A stretch of DNA of 64,000 bases from Aquila chrysaetos chrysaetos (Eukaryota > Chordata > Aves > Accipitriformes > Accipitridae): positions 1 through 64,000 of the forward strand of contig NC_044007.1 in assembly GCF_900496995.4 (NCBI RefSeq). The letters are read 5' to 3'. Position 1 is the first letter of the stretch. Each line of letters begins with the position of its first letter. Position numbers and translations under genes: made by a program. Positions 10,298 to 20,535 of the stretch are shown here, in pieces. The notes beneath the pieces are model-generated. The model was not told the origin of the DNA, searched no databases, and was given only the letters and a program-made list of their open reading frames with translations.

Positions 10298-10889
10298 TGT
10301 CATGGTTTAACCCCAGCTGGCAACTAAGCACCACCCAGCCACTTGCTCACTGCCCCCCTGCAGCAGGATGGGGGAGAAAAATCAGAAAAAAAGTAAAACT
10401 CACAGGTTGAGATAAAGACAGTTTAATAGGTAAAGCAGAAGCCACACACACAAGCAAAGCAAGACAAGGAATTAATTCCCCACTTCCCATCAGCAGGCGG
10501 GTGTTCAGCCATCTCCAGGAAAGGAGGGCTCCATCATGTGTAACGGTTATGTGGGAAGACAAATGCCATCGCTCTGAATGTCCCCCCTTCCTTCTCCTTC
10601 CCCCAGCGTTATACACTGAGCTTGACATCATATGGTCTGGAACAGCCCTTGGGTCAGCTGGGGTCAGCTGTCCCAGCTGTGTCCCCTCCCAGCTCCTTGT
10701 TCAGCCCCAGCCTGCTCGCTGGTGGGGCAGGGCGAGAAGCAGAACAGCCCTTGACTCTGTGCAAGCACTGCTCAGCAATAACAAAAACATCCCTGTGTTA
10801 GCAACACTGTTTTCAGCACAAATCCAAAACGGAGCCCCATACTAGCTACTGGGAAGCAAATTAACTCAATCCCAGCCAAAACCAGCACA
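10298..10889 (-). mobile_element. Class III solo LTR, antisense, TSD ACAGG
   Basis: TGTCATGGTTTAACCCC...AACCAGCACA, flanked by ACAGG at 10293-10297 and 10890-10894. 592 bp, same family as 693-1299 and 23313-23758. The 5-bp TSD fits ERVL-type integration and fixes the family's ends. Confidence 0.9.
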
Positions 10890-11009
10890 ACAGGGTACGT
10901 GACAGAGACAAAAGAATTAAAAAATGGGGACAGCTAACTAAACAAACAGACATAGGAAGAAAATTTAAAAGGTGATGGGCTACATGACAGACAGGAATAA
11001 CTTAAAGAC
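10890..11009. repeat. Tandem-array block 5
   Basis: About one and a half array units (GGGTACGTGACAGAGAC, AAATGGGGACAGC) between two LTRs. Confidence 0.75.
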
Positions 11010-11471
11010 TGACGTGCGGAAACGGACTCCACAATCAGTGAGACTGTAAAGTAGGTATGTTTATTCAGCGCTGGGCAGCACGGGGGGTAGTCCCACCAAA
11101 GTCGTGCGCACCTGACGCGGCAGTTCGCTTCAAATTTATACAGTCAGGTGTTACATATACATGAAGTTTCGCAATACGCCTATACATAGGCATGATCTAT
11201 CCCCGCTTCATATTAAAATTAGTTCCAAAAGTCACAAGGCCAGTCTTGGCTGGTTTTTGGGGTGGACTGCTGCTTCTTATCAGGGACTATCTCCTACCCC
11301 AGCCAGCCTCAACAATGCAAACATTAAGCACCACTTCTCATCCTCTTGGGCCACGTCTACCTCTATTGAAATTTCTTTAACTTCATTATAAGCTAGATAA
11401 TTATTAAACAGTTCTTATCTACATCCATATATCTACTATATCTACTAAGGTTCCTTTGGCTCCCCGTTTCA
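11010..11471 (-). mobile_element. Class I-like solo LTR, antisense, TSD AGAC
   Basis: 462 bp, TGACGTGCGG...CCCCGTTTCA, flanked by AGAC at 11006-11009 and 11472-11475. The antisense layout TTTATTCAGCGCTGGGCAGC (a reversed polyadenylation region near the left end) parallels the U5/R of the class I LTRs at 17469 and 18978. AGAC also occurs naturally in the array, so the TSD is moderate evidence. Confidence 0.75.
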
Positions 11472-11843
11472 AGACAGTGAACAGGTTAAAGTAGACATAG
11501 AAAGAAAAAGTAAAAAGCAATGGGGTACACAATAGTGAGGAAAGAATTAAAAAACAGTGATACACAGCTCGATACAAGTAGACATAGAAGGAAAATTTAA
11601 GAAGTGATTGGGTACAGGACAGAAAAAAATTTTAAAAATAGTCACAGTAAACTAAAACTGAGAAATATAAAGGAAATTTAAAAGTGACACAGGGGCACAG
11701 GACAGAGAGGAAAAAAATAAAAAATAAAGACAGTGAACTGGATGAAAGTAGACATAGAAAGCAAATTTTCAAAGCAACAGGGTACACGACAGACAGGAAA
11801 TAATTAAAAAATAGCAATAGGCAGCTTCATAAAAGTAGATGTA
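11472..11843. repeat. Tandem-array block 6
   Basis: Four to five units with AAAGTAGACATAGAAAG near 11489 and 11748 and AAAAATAGCAATAGGCAGC near 11805. Confidence 0.8.
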
Positions 11844-12080
11844 GCATCATGGTTTAACCCTGGCTGGCAACTAAGTACCATACAGCTGCTCACTTACTCC
11901 CCCACAGTGGGATAGGGGGAGAATCGGGAGGGTAAATGTGAGAAACTCAAGGGTTGATATAAAAAGTTTAATAATTAAAAAGACATTTTTTTAAAAAGTT
12001 GTAAGAGGAAAAAAAAAAAAACAGCAAATGAAAACAATTGCTCACCACCAACTGACCGATGCCCAGCCAGTCTCAAGCAA
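11844..12080 (-). mobile_element. Truncated class III LTR, antisense
   Basis: Starts ATCATGGTTTAACCCTGGC and follows the 3' part of the TGTCCTGG family through the AATTGCTCACCACC region, then breaks off into array-like sequence at about 12075. The promoter half of the LTR is missing. Confidence 0.7.
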
Positions 12081-12290
12081 CTGAGTACAGGACAGAGAGT
12101 GAGGAATTAAAATATAGGGTCAGGGAGACAGAAAGGGGAAGACATAGAAATTAAATTTTAAAAGTAATGGGGTACAAGGTGGTGCAGAAAAAATAAAAAA
12201 CAGGGAGAAGAAGCTGGTTAGAGAGAGCCATAATAAAAATTTAAAAGGCAACAGGGTACTGGGCAGAGTTGACAAAAGAATAACAAGTTT
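12081..12290. repeat. Tandem-array block 7
   Basis: Two to three degenerate units (GGGTACAAGGTGGTG, AAAAAACAGGGAGAAG). Confidence 0.65.
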
Positions 12291-12895
12291 TGAGGAGCCA
12301 TACACATAGGTGGGCAGGCAGAGAGGGAGATAGAGGAAGGGAGGCAGAGGTGGGCCAGGATGTAGAGGAGAGAACGTGCAACTCACCACAGCTCCTGGTG
12401 CCGGCAGGAGACCTTCACCGCCCCGATGCTGCTCTCTCTGCCTCTGCCCCTTCCTCCTCCCCAGTGCCGGCTGCCTGACCCTCACCCACTCGGCAGCACA
12501 CAGTGGACGCCTCAATGCTCCTCATCCACAAGGCTTCCTTGATACATGGCAGCTCACGCATGTAGCCAACAGCGGCCAGGGACAGCTCAGAGGGATCCTT
12601 CCTTGCCACAGGGACTGGCCATTCCTCACTGCAGGCACCTACCAGCCAGTTCCCCTGCCCAGGCAGCCCCCTTTACAGCTGGAGCCCCTTCACACAGTAG
12701 GGCCAGCCCCATCCTCAGCCTCACTGGCCACACCTGGGGCCATCCCAGCCCCAGCTGGAGCCCATCAGGAACAGGGGCAATTGCCAAAGCCCCACAGCAC
12801 ATCATCCCTGTCCCTGCACCTACCCACATACAGGGACACAGAGGAGGCAGGAAAAATTTATTCATTAATGCATATAAGAAATCCTGGCAATGAGT
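12291..12895. other. Non-repeat island inside the array, unassigned
   Basis: A GC-richer stretch of about 600 bp with no array landmarks and no recognised family. Open frames exist on both strands (for example 12376-13053 on plus) but run into the satellite and are compositionally biased. TTTATT at 12857 would be a reversed polyadenylation signal if something were transcribed from the minus strand. It could be an ancestral unique segment around which the array expanded, or an old insertion. Confidence 0.35.
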
Positions 12896-13811
12896 TGGCT
12901 ACAAGGCTCAGTGCCCAAAGGCAGCAGGATGGGGGGATAAAAGGGAAGAGAAAAGCAGGAGGAAGGACAGAGGGACACAGACGTGCAAGACAGGGAGCCA
13001 GGAAATTGGATGCTTGGAACAAGAGAGGGACAAGAAGCAGGAAAACGGTGTAGAGGGAGAAGAGCAGAGAGACTGAGCAGAAAAACAGGGATGGAGATGG
13101 AGGAATAAATAATAGGAAGCGGGGGAGAGAAGGGGAAGGGACTGGCAGGACAAGAAGATAAAGACAGGACAAGGGACAGGGAAACATTCTCAAGTGATAC
13201 AGGAGAAGAAAACAGCAAGAAGGAAGGGGACAAAAGGGAAGGGAGCAGAAAGGAAAAAAAGAAAGGACACAAGGAAAAAGTGACGGAGAAACAGCAAGAA
13301 CTAGAAAACAGAAACAGGGAACCAGGTAGAGAGAAAAATTTCAAAAAGCAACAGCATACAAGAAACATAGGCAAGAACTAACAAATAGGCACAGGGAGAT
13401 AGAAAGAGGGAGATGTAGAAAGAAAATCTAAGAAGTGACAGGGTACAGGATGGAGAGGGAAGAGTTAAGAACTAGAGACAGGGAGATGGATAGAAGGAAA
13501 CATAGAAAGAAAATTTTGAAAGCAACAGGGTACAAGAATCAAAAAGTAGGTACATGGAGCTGCATAGAGGGAGATATGAGAATAAAATTTGAAAAGCAAC
13601 AGGGTACAAGAAACACAGGCGAGAAACTAAAATAAGGCCAGGGAGACAAAGACAGGGAAAAGTAGCAAGAAAATTTAAAAAGCAAGGGGGTTTAAGAAAC
13701 ATGCAAGAATTTAAATAGAGATGGAGAGGTAGAAAGTTTCAAAAGTGATTACATACAGGAAACATAGGCAAGATTTTAAAAATAGGGACAGGGAGCCTGA
13801 TAGAAGGAAAC
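12896..13811. repeat. Tandem-array block 8
   Basis: About ten units of a more G-rich version (AGGGACAGGGAGATAGAAAG, GGGAGACATAGAAAGAAAAT, AAAGCAACAGGGTACAAG). Several long minus-strand open frames overlap here only because the plus strand is almost free of pyrimidine runs. Confidence 0.8.
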
Positions 13812-14716
13812 TGTGGTGGGTTGACCTTGCCTGGCTGACGAGTGCCCACCAAGCTACTCTATCATTCCCCCTCCTCAACAAGACAGGAGGGTAGACAATA
13901 CAACAAAAAAGCTTGTGGGTCAAGATAAGGACAAACACCTCACTCACCAATTACTGTCACAGGCAAAACAGACTCAACTTGGGGGAATTAATTAATTGTC
14001 AGTCAAAATCAGAGTATGATAATGAGAAATACAAACAAATCTGAAAAACACCTTCCCCCCACCCCTCTCTTTTTTTCCTGGGCTCATCTTCACTCCTCAC
14101 TTCTCTACCTCCTCCTGCCGAGCAGCACAGGGGGAGAGGGAGCGGGGGGTTGCCGTCAGTTCATCACAAGTTGTCTCTGCTGCTCCTTCCTCCTTCATGC
14201 TCTTCTTCTGTTCCAGTGTGGTGTCACTCCCATAGGGCCACAGGTCCTGCCAGAAAACCTGCTCCAGTGTGGGCTCCTCTCCACAGCGTCACAGCCTACT
14301 TCAGGTGCCTCCACTTGCTCTGGCGAGGGGTCCTCCATCAGCTGCAGGGTGCATATCTGCTCCACCATGGACCTCCGTGGGCTGCAGGGGGACAGCCTGT
14401 GTCACCATGATCTTCACTGCAGGCTGCAGGGGAATCTGCTTTAGGACCTAGATCACCTCCTCCTTTTCCTTCTTCACTGACCTTGGCGTCTGCAGAACTG
14501 ACAGCTTCTGCACATCATTTTTTTAGCCCTTCTTAAATATCACAGAGGTGCTACCAGCATTGTTGGTTGACTCAGCTTTGACCAGTAGCAGCTCCATCTT
14601 GGAGCTGGAACTGGCTGTGCCCAACATGGGGGCAAGTCCTGGTGTCTTCTCACAGAACTCACCCCTGCAGCCCCTGCCCACTCCCCTGCCCCAGCTTGCC
14701 ACACAAACTCACAACA
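13812..14716 (-). mobile_element. Long class III-like LTR, antisense
   Basis: About 905 bp, from TGTGGTGGGTTGACC to CTCACAACA. Related to the antisense LTRs at 41862-42809 and 28545-29085. All three share a cassette of short repeats built on CCATGGGCTGCAGGGG/GGTCCTCCATSRGCTGCAGG, then ACTGACCTTGGYGTCTGCA, then a GCTACCA region. No convincing TSD. The open frames at 14016-14451 are low-complexity LTR sequence. Confidence 0.75.
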
Positions 14717-15470
14717 GTGATTGGCTACAGGGCAGAGAGGGGGGATTGAAAAGTAGGGAAAGGGATACAGAGAGAGGCAGGGGGGGGGGGAAATAGCAAT
14801 GGGCTACAGGACAGAGAGAAGAAACTAATAAAAAGGGAGAGGGTATCAGAAAGAGAGATGGAGAAAAACAAAGATTAGTGATGAGCCACAGGGCAGAAAG
14901 AAGAATTAAAAAAGGGGACAGTGAGGTGGATGAGAGAGACTGAGAAATATCAAAAACATTCATCATCTAAAGGGGAGAGAGAGGGGAAATAAAGAATAGG
15001 GACAGGGAGCCAGACAGAGAGAGAATGATAAAGACAAAAATGGGCTATGGGACAGTGAGGGAAGAAGTTAAAACACAGGGACAGGGACCTGGAACAAGAG
15101 AATCTAAGAAAGTAAAAGTGTATGTAGAATACAGGGCAGAGAAAAGAATTTAAAAATAGAGACACAGCGTCAGAAAGGTGAGAGTGGCGGGAATTGTGAA
15201 GGGCTAAAGGGCAGACAGGGAGGAATTAACAAGATTGGGATAAGAAGACAGACAGATAGATGAAGGACAAAGTAGTGATGGGCTGCAGGGCAGAGACAGA
15301 GGATAAAAAAAAAGAGGGATGGGACAGAAGTGCAGAGAGAAAAAGAAAACAGAGAGGCAGAACAACAGAGAAAGAGGGGGACTTGGAGAACAAGAGAGGG
15401 AGAGGTGCAAGAAGAAAAAACAAAAAAATTAAAGCAGTGAGAGAAAGAGAAGGTGGGGGCAGGGAGGGAC
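14717..15470. repeat. Tandem-array block 9, most diverged end
   Basis: About eight or nine irregular units with GGGCTACAGGGCAGAG, GAATTAAAAAAGGGGACAG and GGGCTGCAGGGCAGAGACAG. It includes a run of G at 14780-14789. Units here keep the order of landmarks but have lost the AGAAAATTTTAAAAGC block, so this edge looks older or less homogenised. Confidence 0.75.
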
Positions 15471-16150
15471 TGGGATGCAGAAGAGGGGTGACACAGCCCC
15501 AGGGGTCCAGGACTCACTGTACCTCCTGCTCTTGGAGCTGCTGGGAGAATTTGACAGTTCAGACATGTCTGTCTCTCTCTCCCTCTCCTTTCCTTCTCTG
15601 TAGCTGCAGTCACTTGACTATCATCCACCTAAGAGAATAGATTGGTGTCTTACAGCTCTTACAGTATGAGGCTTCCTAGAAACACAGCCTCACATGCACA
15701 CACACTACATGGCTGTACTGTGATTTTGGTTATGCATACAGACCCTGCCGTGCACGTTGGTAATCGGATCTGCTGAGGACTACACTAAGAAAGATCCATC
15801 CTCACCTGGAGAGGCAGGCTATCTCCTGTCTGCAGCTGCTGGCTGGATCCTCTTTATTTTAATCTGCAGCAGCTTTACCACTCTGTGGCCTCTCCAGCTT
15901 CAGCAGCTCCTGCCCACAGCCGGTAAGTGCCCCGCCTGTCCCTTTGTGCTCCCGCGCCACGAGGAGAGGGAGGCCAGGCAGAGACAGCCCACGCAAGCCT
16001 GAGGCTGCTGCAGTCAACGGCATCCCCAAGGGAGGAAGAGACAGCCATGCCCTCAGCGCAGCCTCTGCGAAAGAGAAGCATCGACTCATTACCGCAGATC
16101 GCCCCTGGCCAGAGCCCCTCCTTCTGCAGAGGCTTCTGGAGATGCACTGA
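15471..16150. other. Unassigned unique sequence left of the CpG island
   Basis: No gene recognised. It contains a TCTCTCTCTCCCTCTCC tract followed by CTGTAG near 15570-15603, which resembles a splice acceptor but has no supporting open frame or donor partner. Open frames at 15757-16002 and 15927 onward are unsupported. Confidence 0.35.
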
Positions 16151-16527
16151 GGGCCAGCTTGCTGCCCTCACGACAGGGCTCGGGGGCTGCCTGCGGCCAC
16201 AGCACAGGCTTCAGGGGAGGGGCTGGAGCTGGGGGCAGCCGCACGGGCCGAGCGGGGCCGGGGGAGCTCTGGCGACTCGGGGAGGCGCCCGCTGGCCGCG
16301 CCTGGGGGGTGCGCGCCTCCATCCCCTCTTCCCTTCTACCGGCGGCTCTCGGGGAACTCCCCGGCCCGGCTCGCCTCCGGCGGACCGGGAGCCTGCCGCG
16401 GCGGCCGCTTCGCAGCTTCCCGGCCCGGCAGCCCCGAGCGGGCAGGAGGCACCCGCCCTCGCCCCCGCCGGAGGAGATCGCTCGCCTCACCCGCGGTCCC
16501 GGCGCTCGCCCGCTGCCCCCGGGGACC

Positions 16528-16537
16528 GCGCATGCGC
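16528..16537. promoter_or_regulatory. NRF1-type palindrome
   Basis: GCGCATGCGC is the core of the nuclear respiratory factor 1 site, common in vertebrate CpG-island promoters. Context is a CpG island. Confidence 0.5.
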
Positions 16538-16570
16538 CGGAGGGGTGGGAGCCGGCGCGCGACCGCCGGG

Positions 16571-16606
16571 CTGCAGTACCGCGCTTTGGCCACAAGGCGG
16601 CAGCAG
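16571..16606 (+). promoter_or_regulatory. Two-module CTCF-like site
   Basis: An upstream CTGCAGTACC module is followed 7 bp later by GGCCACAAGGCGGCAGC (16588-16604). The second part fits the CTCF core (CCASYAGRKGGCRS) at about 12 of 14 positions. The first resembles the upstream TGCANTNCC module described for vertebrate CTCF sites. Two partial relatives of the arrangement lie near 16648 and 16831. Confidence 0.5.
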
Positions 16607-16900
16607 CGGAGGCGGCGCTGCTGCTGCGCACCTGTGCCGTGCCGGCGCTGCAGTTCCGCGCTGTGCGCGCCGAGCGCCCGCCGACACCGCGCACGTGGGG
16701 CGGCAGCGGGGTTTCCTTACTGGGAGGAAGCAGCGAGCGCGGCGGCACCTCCCGCCGGTGCCGCATTGCCGTTACCGTCGGACCACGGGTGCCGTTACAG
16801 GGGCACCACCGCGCATTCGCAGCCTCCGAGCTGCAGTACCGAATTTTGGTTGCCGGGCAGCAGCATCCCCATAACGATCCTCTTCCGAGGATCAGCTGGA

Positions 16901-17464
16901 TGAGAGATGACTGACAGCTCAGCCCAGTATAGACCAGCCACAGGCGGTAACTACTTACTGGGGGCACAGGGCTTACATTTCCCTGCCCTTTCCCCACTCA
17001 CAGCCCGGGCAGTCACCTTCATTGCCTCCCTTCCAAAAAGCACACGAGTGGCCGGAGCGGCTACAGCAGTCAAGCACAAAGAACAGACAATTCGGGCGGT
17101 CGCTTCTGTCCCTGCCCCCCCACCCCATTATCTAGACAGGAGAAGCAGCACAGGGAACCTGCAAACAGGGCGGGGGGGGTTCCCCTGGACCAAGCCCCAG
17201 GGACTGCTGTATCCGTCTGCACGTGGCATCAGGGTTGTGGGAGGGACAGTAGCCAGTCAACAGATGCTGGCGAGAGATTTAAAAAAAAAAACAAAAAACG
17301 CCTGGTTCAGGTGACAGCCTGAAGGCAGGCCACAAGAGACCCAAAGCTGCTTCGTGCCGGGGGGCAGCTCTGTTCAGCAGGAAACGGCGCATCCCAGCGG
17401 ACCAGATGCGAGCGGCCCACCTGCAAGCGAGCGATACCCTGGCGATCCTGGGGCTCTGTTGGGG
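16901..17464. other. Unassigned sequence right of the CpG island
   Basis: No recognisable gene or repeat. Open frames at 16907-17314 and 17279-17590 (minus) show no family features. It contains a G-run at 17170-17178. Confidence 0.3.
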
Positions 17465-17468
17465 TGGG

Positions 17469-18076
17469 TGTTTCACAAATTGAGCATTCGGTGATGGAGT
17501 TAAGTATTCTTTATTGCAGCGCTGGAAGCACGGGGGATCGCTCCTCCAAACGTGCTTAACCACGAGCTTAACTGTATGGGTTAAATACATGCCTTACATA
17601 CATATTCACTAGATTTCTGAGAAATGTTATGCATAGTCATTAGTTATCTGAAAAGCTATTAGCATATGTAAATGTCCTTTACGCAAGCGCATTGGAGGTC
17701 TCTGGTGGTCGTCCGGAGTCCTCTGGTGGTCGTCCATAGTCTTCCTCACTTGTCCACTGTTTGACCCTTGTTGTATGAGTTTGCGCAGTATGCTCCTCTT
17801 CTGGGCCTCACAAACAACTTCTCTGCTTATCTCCTAACTTTAGCTCAGACATCACAAAAGACAGAACATCTCCCCTTATCACACAGCATACCTCCACAAA
17901 CAAGACATATCATTACATACACAGGCTTATGTCCTTGGCTTGTCTACGTAAATCAACTTATGAAGACAGTTGTTAATCTTCTAACAAATTCCGAAGTCCT
18001 TTACCTGACAATACACTGAGTCAAAGCATATGTTCTATTTCTGCATCTACTAGGCCTAGTGTCAGCCTCTGCATCA
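17469..18076 (-). mobile_element. Class I solo LTR, antisense, TSD TGGG
   Basis: 608 bp from TGTTTCACAAATTG to CTGCATCA, flanked by TGGG at 17465-17468 and 18077-18080. The reversed polyadenylation signal CTTTATT lies near 17502, followed by GCAGCGCTGGAAGCACGGGG. It shares this R/U5 layout with 18978-19624 and the TTAGCATATGTAAATGTCC region with the solo LTR at 8391. Confidence 0.75.
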
Positions 18077-18080
18077 TGGG

Positions 18081-18973
18081 TGCACCTTTCCTCACCTCTG
18101 TGCTATCAGAACTCTGCTCTCCTACTCCTGCATACACCCAAAGCTTTCTGTGCAGGGCTTGTCACTTATCTAAGAGACACTGCACAGTGTTACTTACCAC
18201 CCTGCCCTCCAGCGTGCAAAGTAATTAGACATGAAGCAGAGAAAGCAAAGAGGCCTGTTGGTATATTAGATGTCCTCAGTAGATGACTGTAGAGCCCTGA
18301 AGGTTCCATCTTTGCTCCGTACAGGAGCGAGGCTCCGCACTCCTTGCCGCTCCTGCCAGCAAGTGTCACGGTTGCACTTTGCTGCCTGCAACACACAATA
18401 CTTAGTAAGCTGGACAGGCCGTTCTGCCAATGTGTCGGGTGAGCAGCTCTGTTCCTTTGGCTGCCTAATCTGCCTCCTTACACACTTCAACACTGGGTTT
18501 CTTTAATTCAGACCCCTCTAAAGATCTCCCGGCCTGCAAGCCATTTTCAGCTAGCAACGCAGCTGAAATACACTGCTGGTAGAAATCTAGCTGTCATCAT
18601 GCTTTGATATCAAAAGGCTTTTGTAGAACCCCTGATTGTTTTGGCATCAAGACTGCAAGGCAAGAAACATGCCTCTACTTGGACAAGCAAGACACCTGCC
18701 AAAAAGCTGTGCACAGTGATATGTGCCTGCCTGTGACCAACACCTCTTTCTGCTAAAACCAGAGCACGGTTCCTTTGTGACGAGCCATTGCCAGTGCAGA
18801 AAGTACCTCATCTTTCCCTGCACTGGGTCCCCAGAGAACAGCATCTTAGGCTGACTGGAGCAGCAGCCTGTTTTCATCCCAGCTCCTTGCCCTTGAGAAA
18901 GCAGCTGCCTGTAGCAGTGGCAGGACTGCTGCTGCCCAAGGGGAAAAGCGCTCCAGGATGCCTGTGACCCATG
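18081..18973. other. Unassigned sequence between two LTRs
   Basis: No gene or known repeat seen. Small open frames on both strands (for example 18190-18396 and 18270-18506) overlap each other and lack domain features. Confidence 0.3.
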
Positions 18974-18977
18974 CAGA

Positions 18978-19624
18978 TGTTACCGTAAGTCAGCACTTCA
19001 GAAACTCTCTAAGACTCAATTTTGGAGTTTTAGAAAGCAGGCATTCTTTATTCCAGTGCTGGATGCACGGGGGATCGTTCCACCTATCGTGCATACCAAT
19101 TCTTTCAACAGTTGAGATTATATACAAAATGGATATACATATTCATGATTTTTCCTAGAAATAATTAACATACTCATCTGAATTCCAGGAGCTCATCAAT
19201 ATATGTAAATGTCCTTGGCACAGGCGCACTCGAAATCTTTCGTGGTCTTCAAGGGTCCTCTGGAGGTCTTCAATAGTCTTCCTCACTTCTCCGCTAGCTG
19301 ACCCTCTTCTAGTGATTCTCCGCAGTGGGACACTTTACATGTTTGATACAACTTAACCTAAAGAACGTTCGTTAGTAACTCTACTACCTACCTTTTCTTG
19401 ATTTACATTCTTTTGTCACAAACCATATTGACACTCTAAGCTAAGTTAGCTGAAAAGGGCCTAAGGGCTTTATCTTCTCAGGGAATTTGCAAGGTCGGCC
19501 AGAAGTAATTTTCTCTGGTATCTTACACATTTTGCAACATACAGGATTTCTTATCCACCACTAGTCAGTATAACAAAGCCACTGTGTTCTTTTCTTAACA
19601 CAAGATGTAAAACATCTAGTATCA
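18978..19624 (-). mobile_element. Class I solo LTR, antisense, TSD CAGA
   Basis: 647 bp, TGTTACCGTAAG...CTAGTATCA, flanked by CAGA at 18974-18977 and 19625-19628. In sense it starts TGATACTAG and ends CGGTAACA. Its U5/R (AAAACTCCAAA, AATAAAGAATGCCTGCTTTC, CCGTGCATCCAGCACTG) is close to that of the 3' LTR at 25490-26151, so both belong to the same class I family. Orientation is opposite, so it is a separate insertion and not the missing partner LTR. Confidence 0.85.
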
Positions 19625-19628
19625 CAGA

Positions 19629-19979
19629 CTCGATCACCTCAGCAGCCTGTACACAGGGCCAGGCTAACAACCTGAGAAGGAGGCACAGGGCGTAGCAGTT
19701 TCTGCAACAACCGCACTTTCCAGCCTCGCTGGACAGAGTGAGAGGTGAGAGAAAGGGGCCTGCTGGGTTCCTCGAGAGGCAGAATTGCTGTAGATTGTGC
19801 CGTGGCTGTTTTGCTCTTTGCCTTTGGCAGAGAGACTTCCCAGCAGCTGGGAGACGGTAGGCTCCCACGGCCCGAGTACTGCTGCTTACAGAGCAAAAGG
19901 CACTCACTATAAAGCAGCAACAAAGAACAAGAACGGCCAGTCAAGATGGTAGGAATAACATGGAGAGCCTCAAGCATTA
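19629..19979. other. Unassigned short unique stretch
   Basis: Nothing recognised between the antisense LTR and the target site of the next element. Minus-strand open frames here (19551-19907, 19639-20139) have no family features. Confidence 0.3.
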
Positions 19980-20025
19980 GCCAGTGTCCTGGTTTCAGCT
20001 GGGATAGAGTTAATTTTCTTTCTAG

Positions 20026-20042
20026 TGGCACCCAGATGGGAC
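20026..20042 (+). other. Primer-binding site at the provirus left end, tRNA-Arg-like
   Basis: TGGCACCCAGATGGGAC differs by one missing base from the complement of a tRNA-Arg 3' end (…GTCCCATCTGGGTCGCCA, recalled from knowledge). It abuts the target sequence with no LTR before it. Its minus strand ends in CA-3', as an LTR end would. Confidence 0.65.
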
Positions 20043-20535
20043 AAGGCTTCTGAGACTTGACGGACACGTGATCGCAGGACTTCCAGCTGGCACTGAGATT
20101 TCTCGGGCAGACCCTTGATCCCCCGTTCCCCAGGCTCACAAGCCAAGGCCACTGGTAAGATTTTATTCAAAGGCATTCTTTTGATTAACCTGGTTCTGGT
20201 ATTCTGGTCTGATATTCTGTCTGGTACTCTTACCTGTAAGCCTGACTAAGAGAAGACAGCAAGGAAGAAATGCAAAAGGATCCTTAAAAATCTGGCATTC
20301 TGGTAGAAGTACTTTACTGATAAAGGGTAGTTGACTCGCTGATTGAAGACAGAGATACCCATCTGGTTTAGTTTCTGAGAATTGCTCTATTCGGTACTTT
20401 GATTAAGGCTTTGGGATTTGATTATTGATTTTGGATTTGACCTTAGATCTCTGACTAACTCTGCTTGGTACTTTGACTTAGGCTCTGATATTTGGCTTTC
20501 CGATTTTTTATTTCTGTATATTGAAGGTACTGATA

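Larger units (their letters stand above)
478..15470. repeat. Diverged ~87-bp purine-rich tandem array, interrupted by ERVs
   Basis: A unit of about 82-95 bp recurs through the first 15.4 kb. Its ordered landmarks are GGATAAAAGTAGACATAGAA, then AGAAAATTTTAAAAGC, then a GGGTACAGGACAGACAGG block, then AAAGAATTAAAAAATAGGGA, then CAGCAAACT. Copies differ by many substitutions and small indels. The array is interrupted by LTR elements at 693-1299, 1747-2661, 3182-9263, 10298-10889, 11010-11471, 11844-12080 and 13812-14716 and by a non-repeat stretch at about 12290-12895. Towards 15 kb the units become GC-richer and more irregular (GGGCTACAGGACAGAGAG, GGGGACAGTGAG). The long minus-strand open frames are Phe/Leu/Ser-rich artefacts of the purine-rich plus strand. 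I do not recognise it as a named satellite. Confidence 0.85.
16200..16900. promoter_or_regulatory. Orphan CpG island
   Basis: Very GC- and CpG-rich for about 700 bp, against AT-rich surroundings. Contains a GCGCATGCGC palindrome (NRF1-type site, 16528-16537) and a CTCF-like site (16588-16604). Overlapping Arg/Pro/Ala-rich open frames on both strands (for example 16159-16914 plus, 16089-16997 minus) are typical GC-rich chance frames with no known domain. The island is probably a promoter, perhaps of a non-coding or distant gene; direction cannot be told. Confidence 0.6.

Noticed and set aside
12858-13374. Long minus-strand Phe/Leu/Ser-rich open frames in the satellite
   Set aside because: They overlap in several frames, follow the tandem unit, and arise because the purine-rich plus strand rarely gives stops in reverse. 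No start context, no domain.
15510-15605. Possible exon with splice-like TCTCTCC...CTGTAG acceptor, or minus-strand reading MSELSNSPSSSKSRRYSES
   Set aside because: No partner exon or donor that makes a sensible protein; pyrimidine runs are frequent in reversed satellite sequence.
15927-16997. Open frames up to 315 codons in the first CpG island
   Set aside because: Both strands and several frames are open at once, with Arg/Pro/Ala-rich composition; typical of GC-rich DNA.
18978-19624. Missing 5' LTR of the class I provirus
   Set aside because: Same family but opposite orientation and its own TSD (CAGA), so it is an independent insertion.
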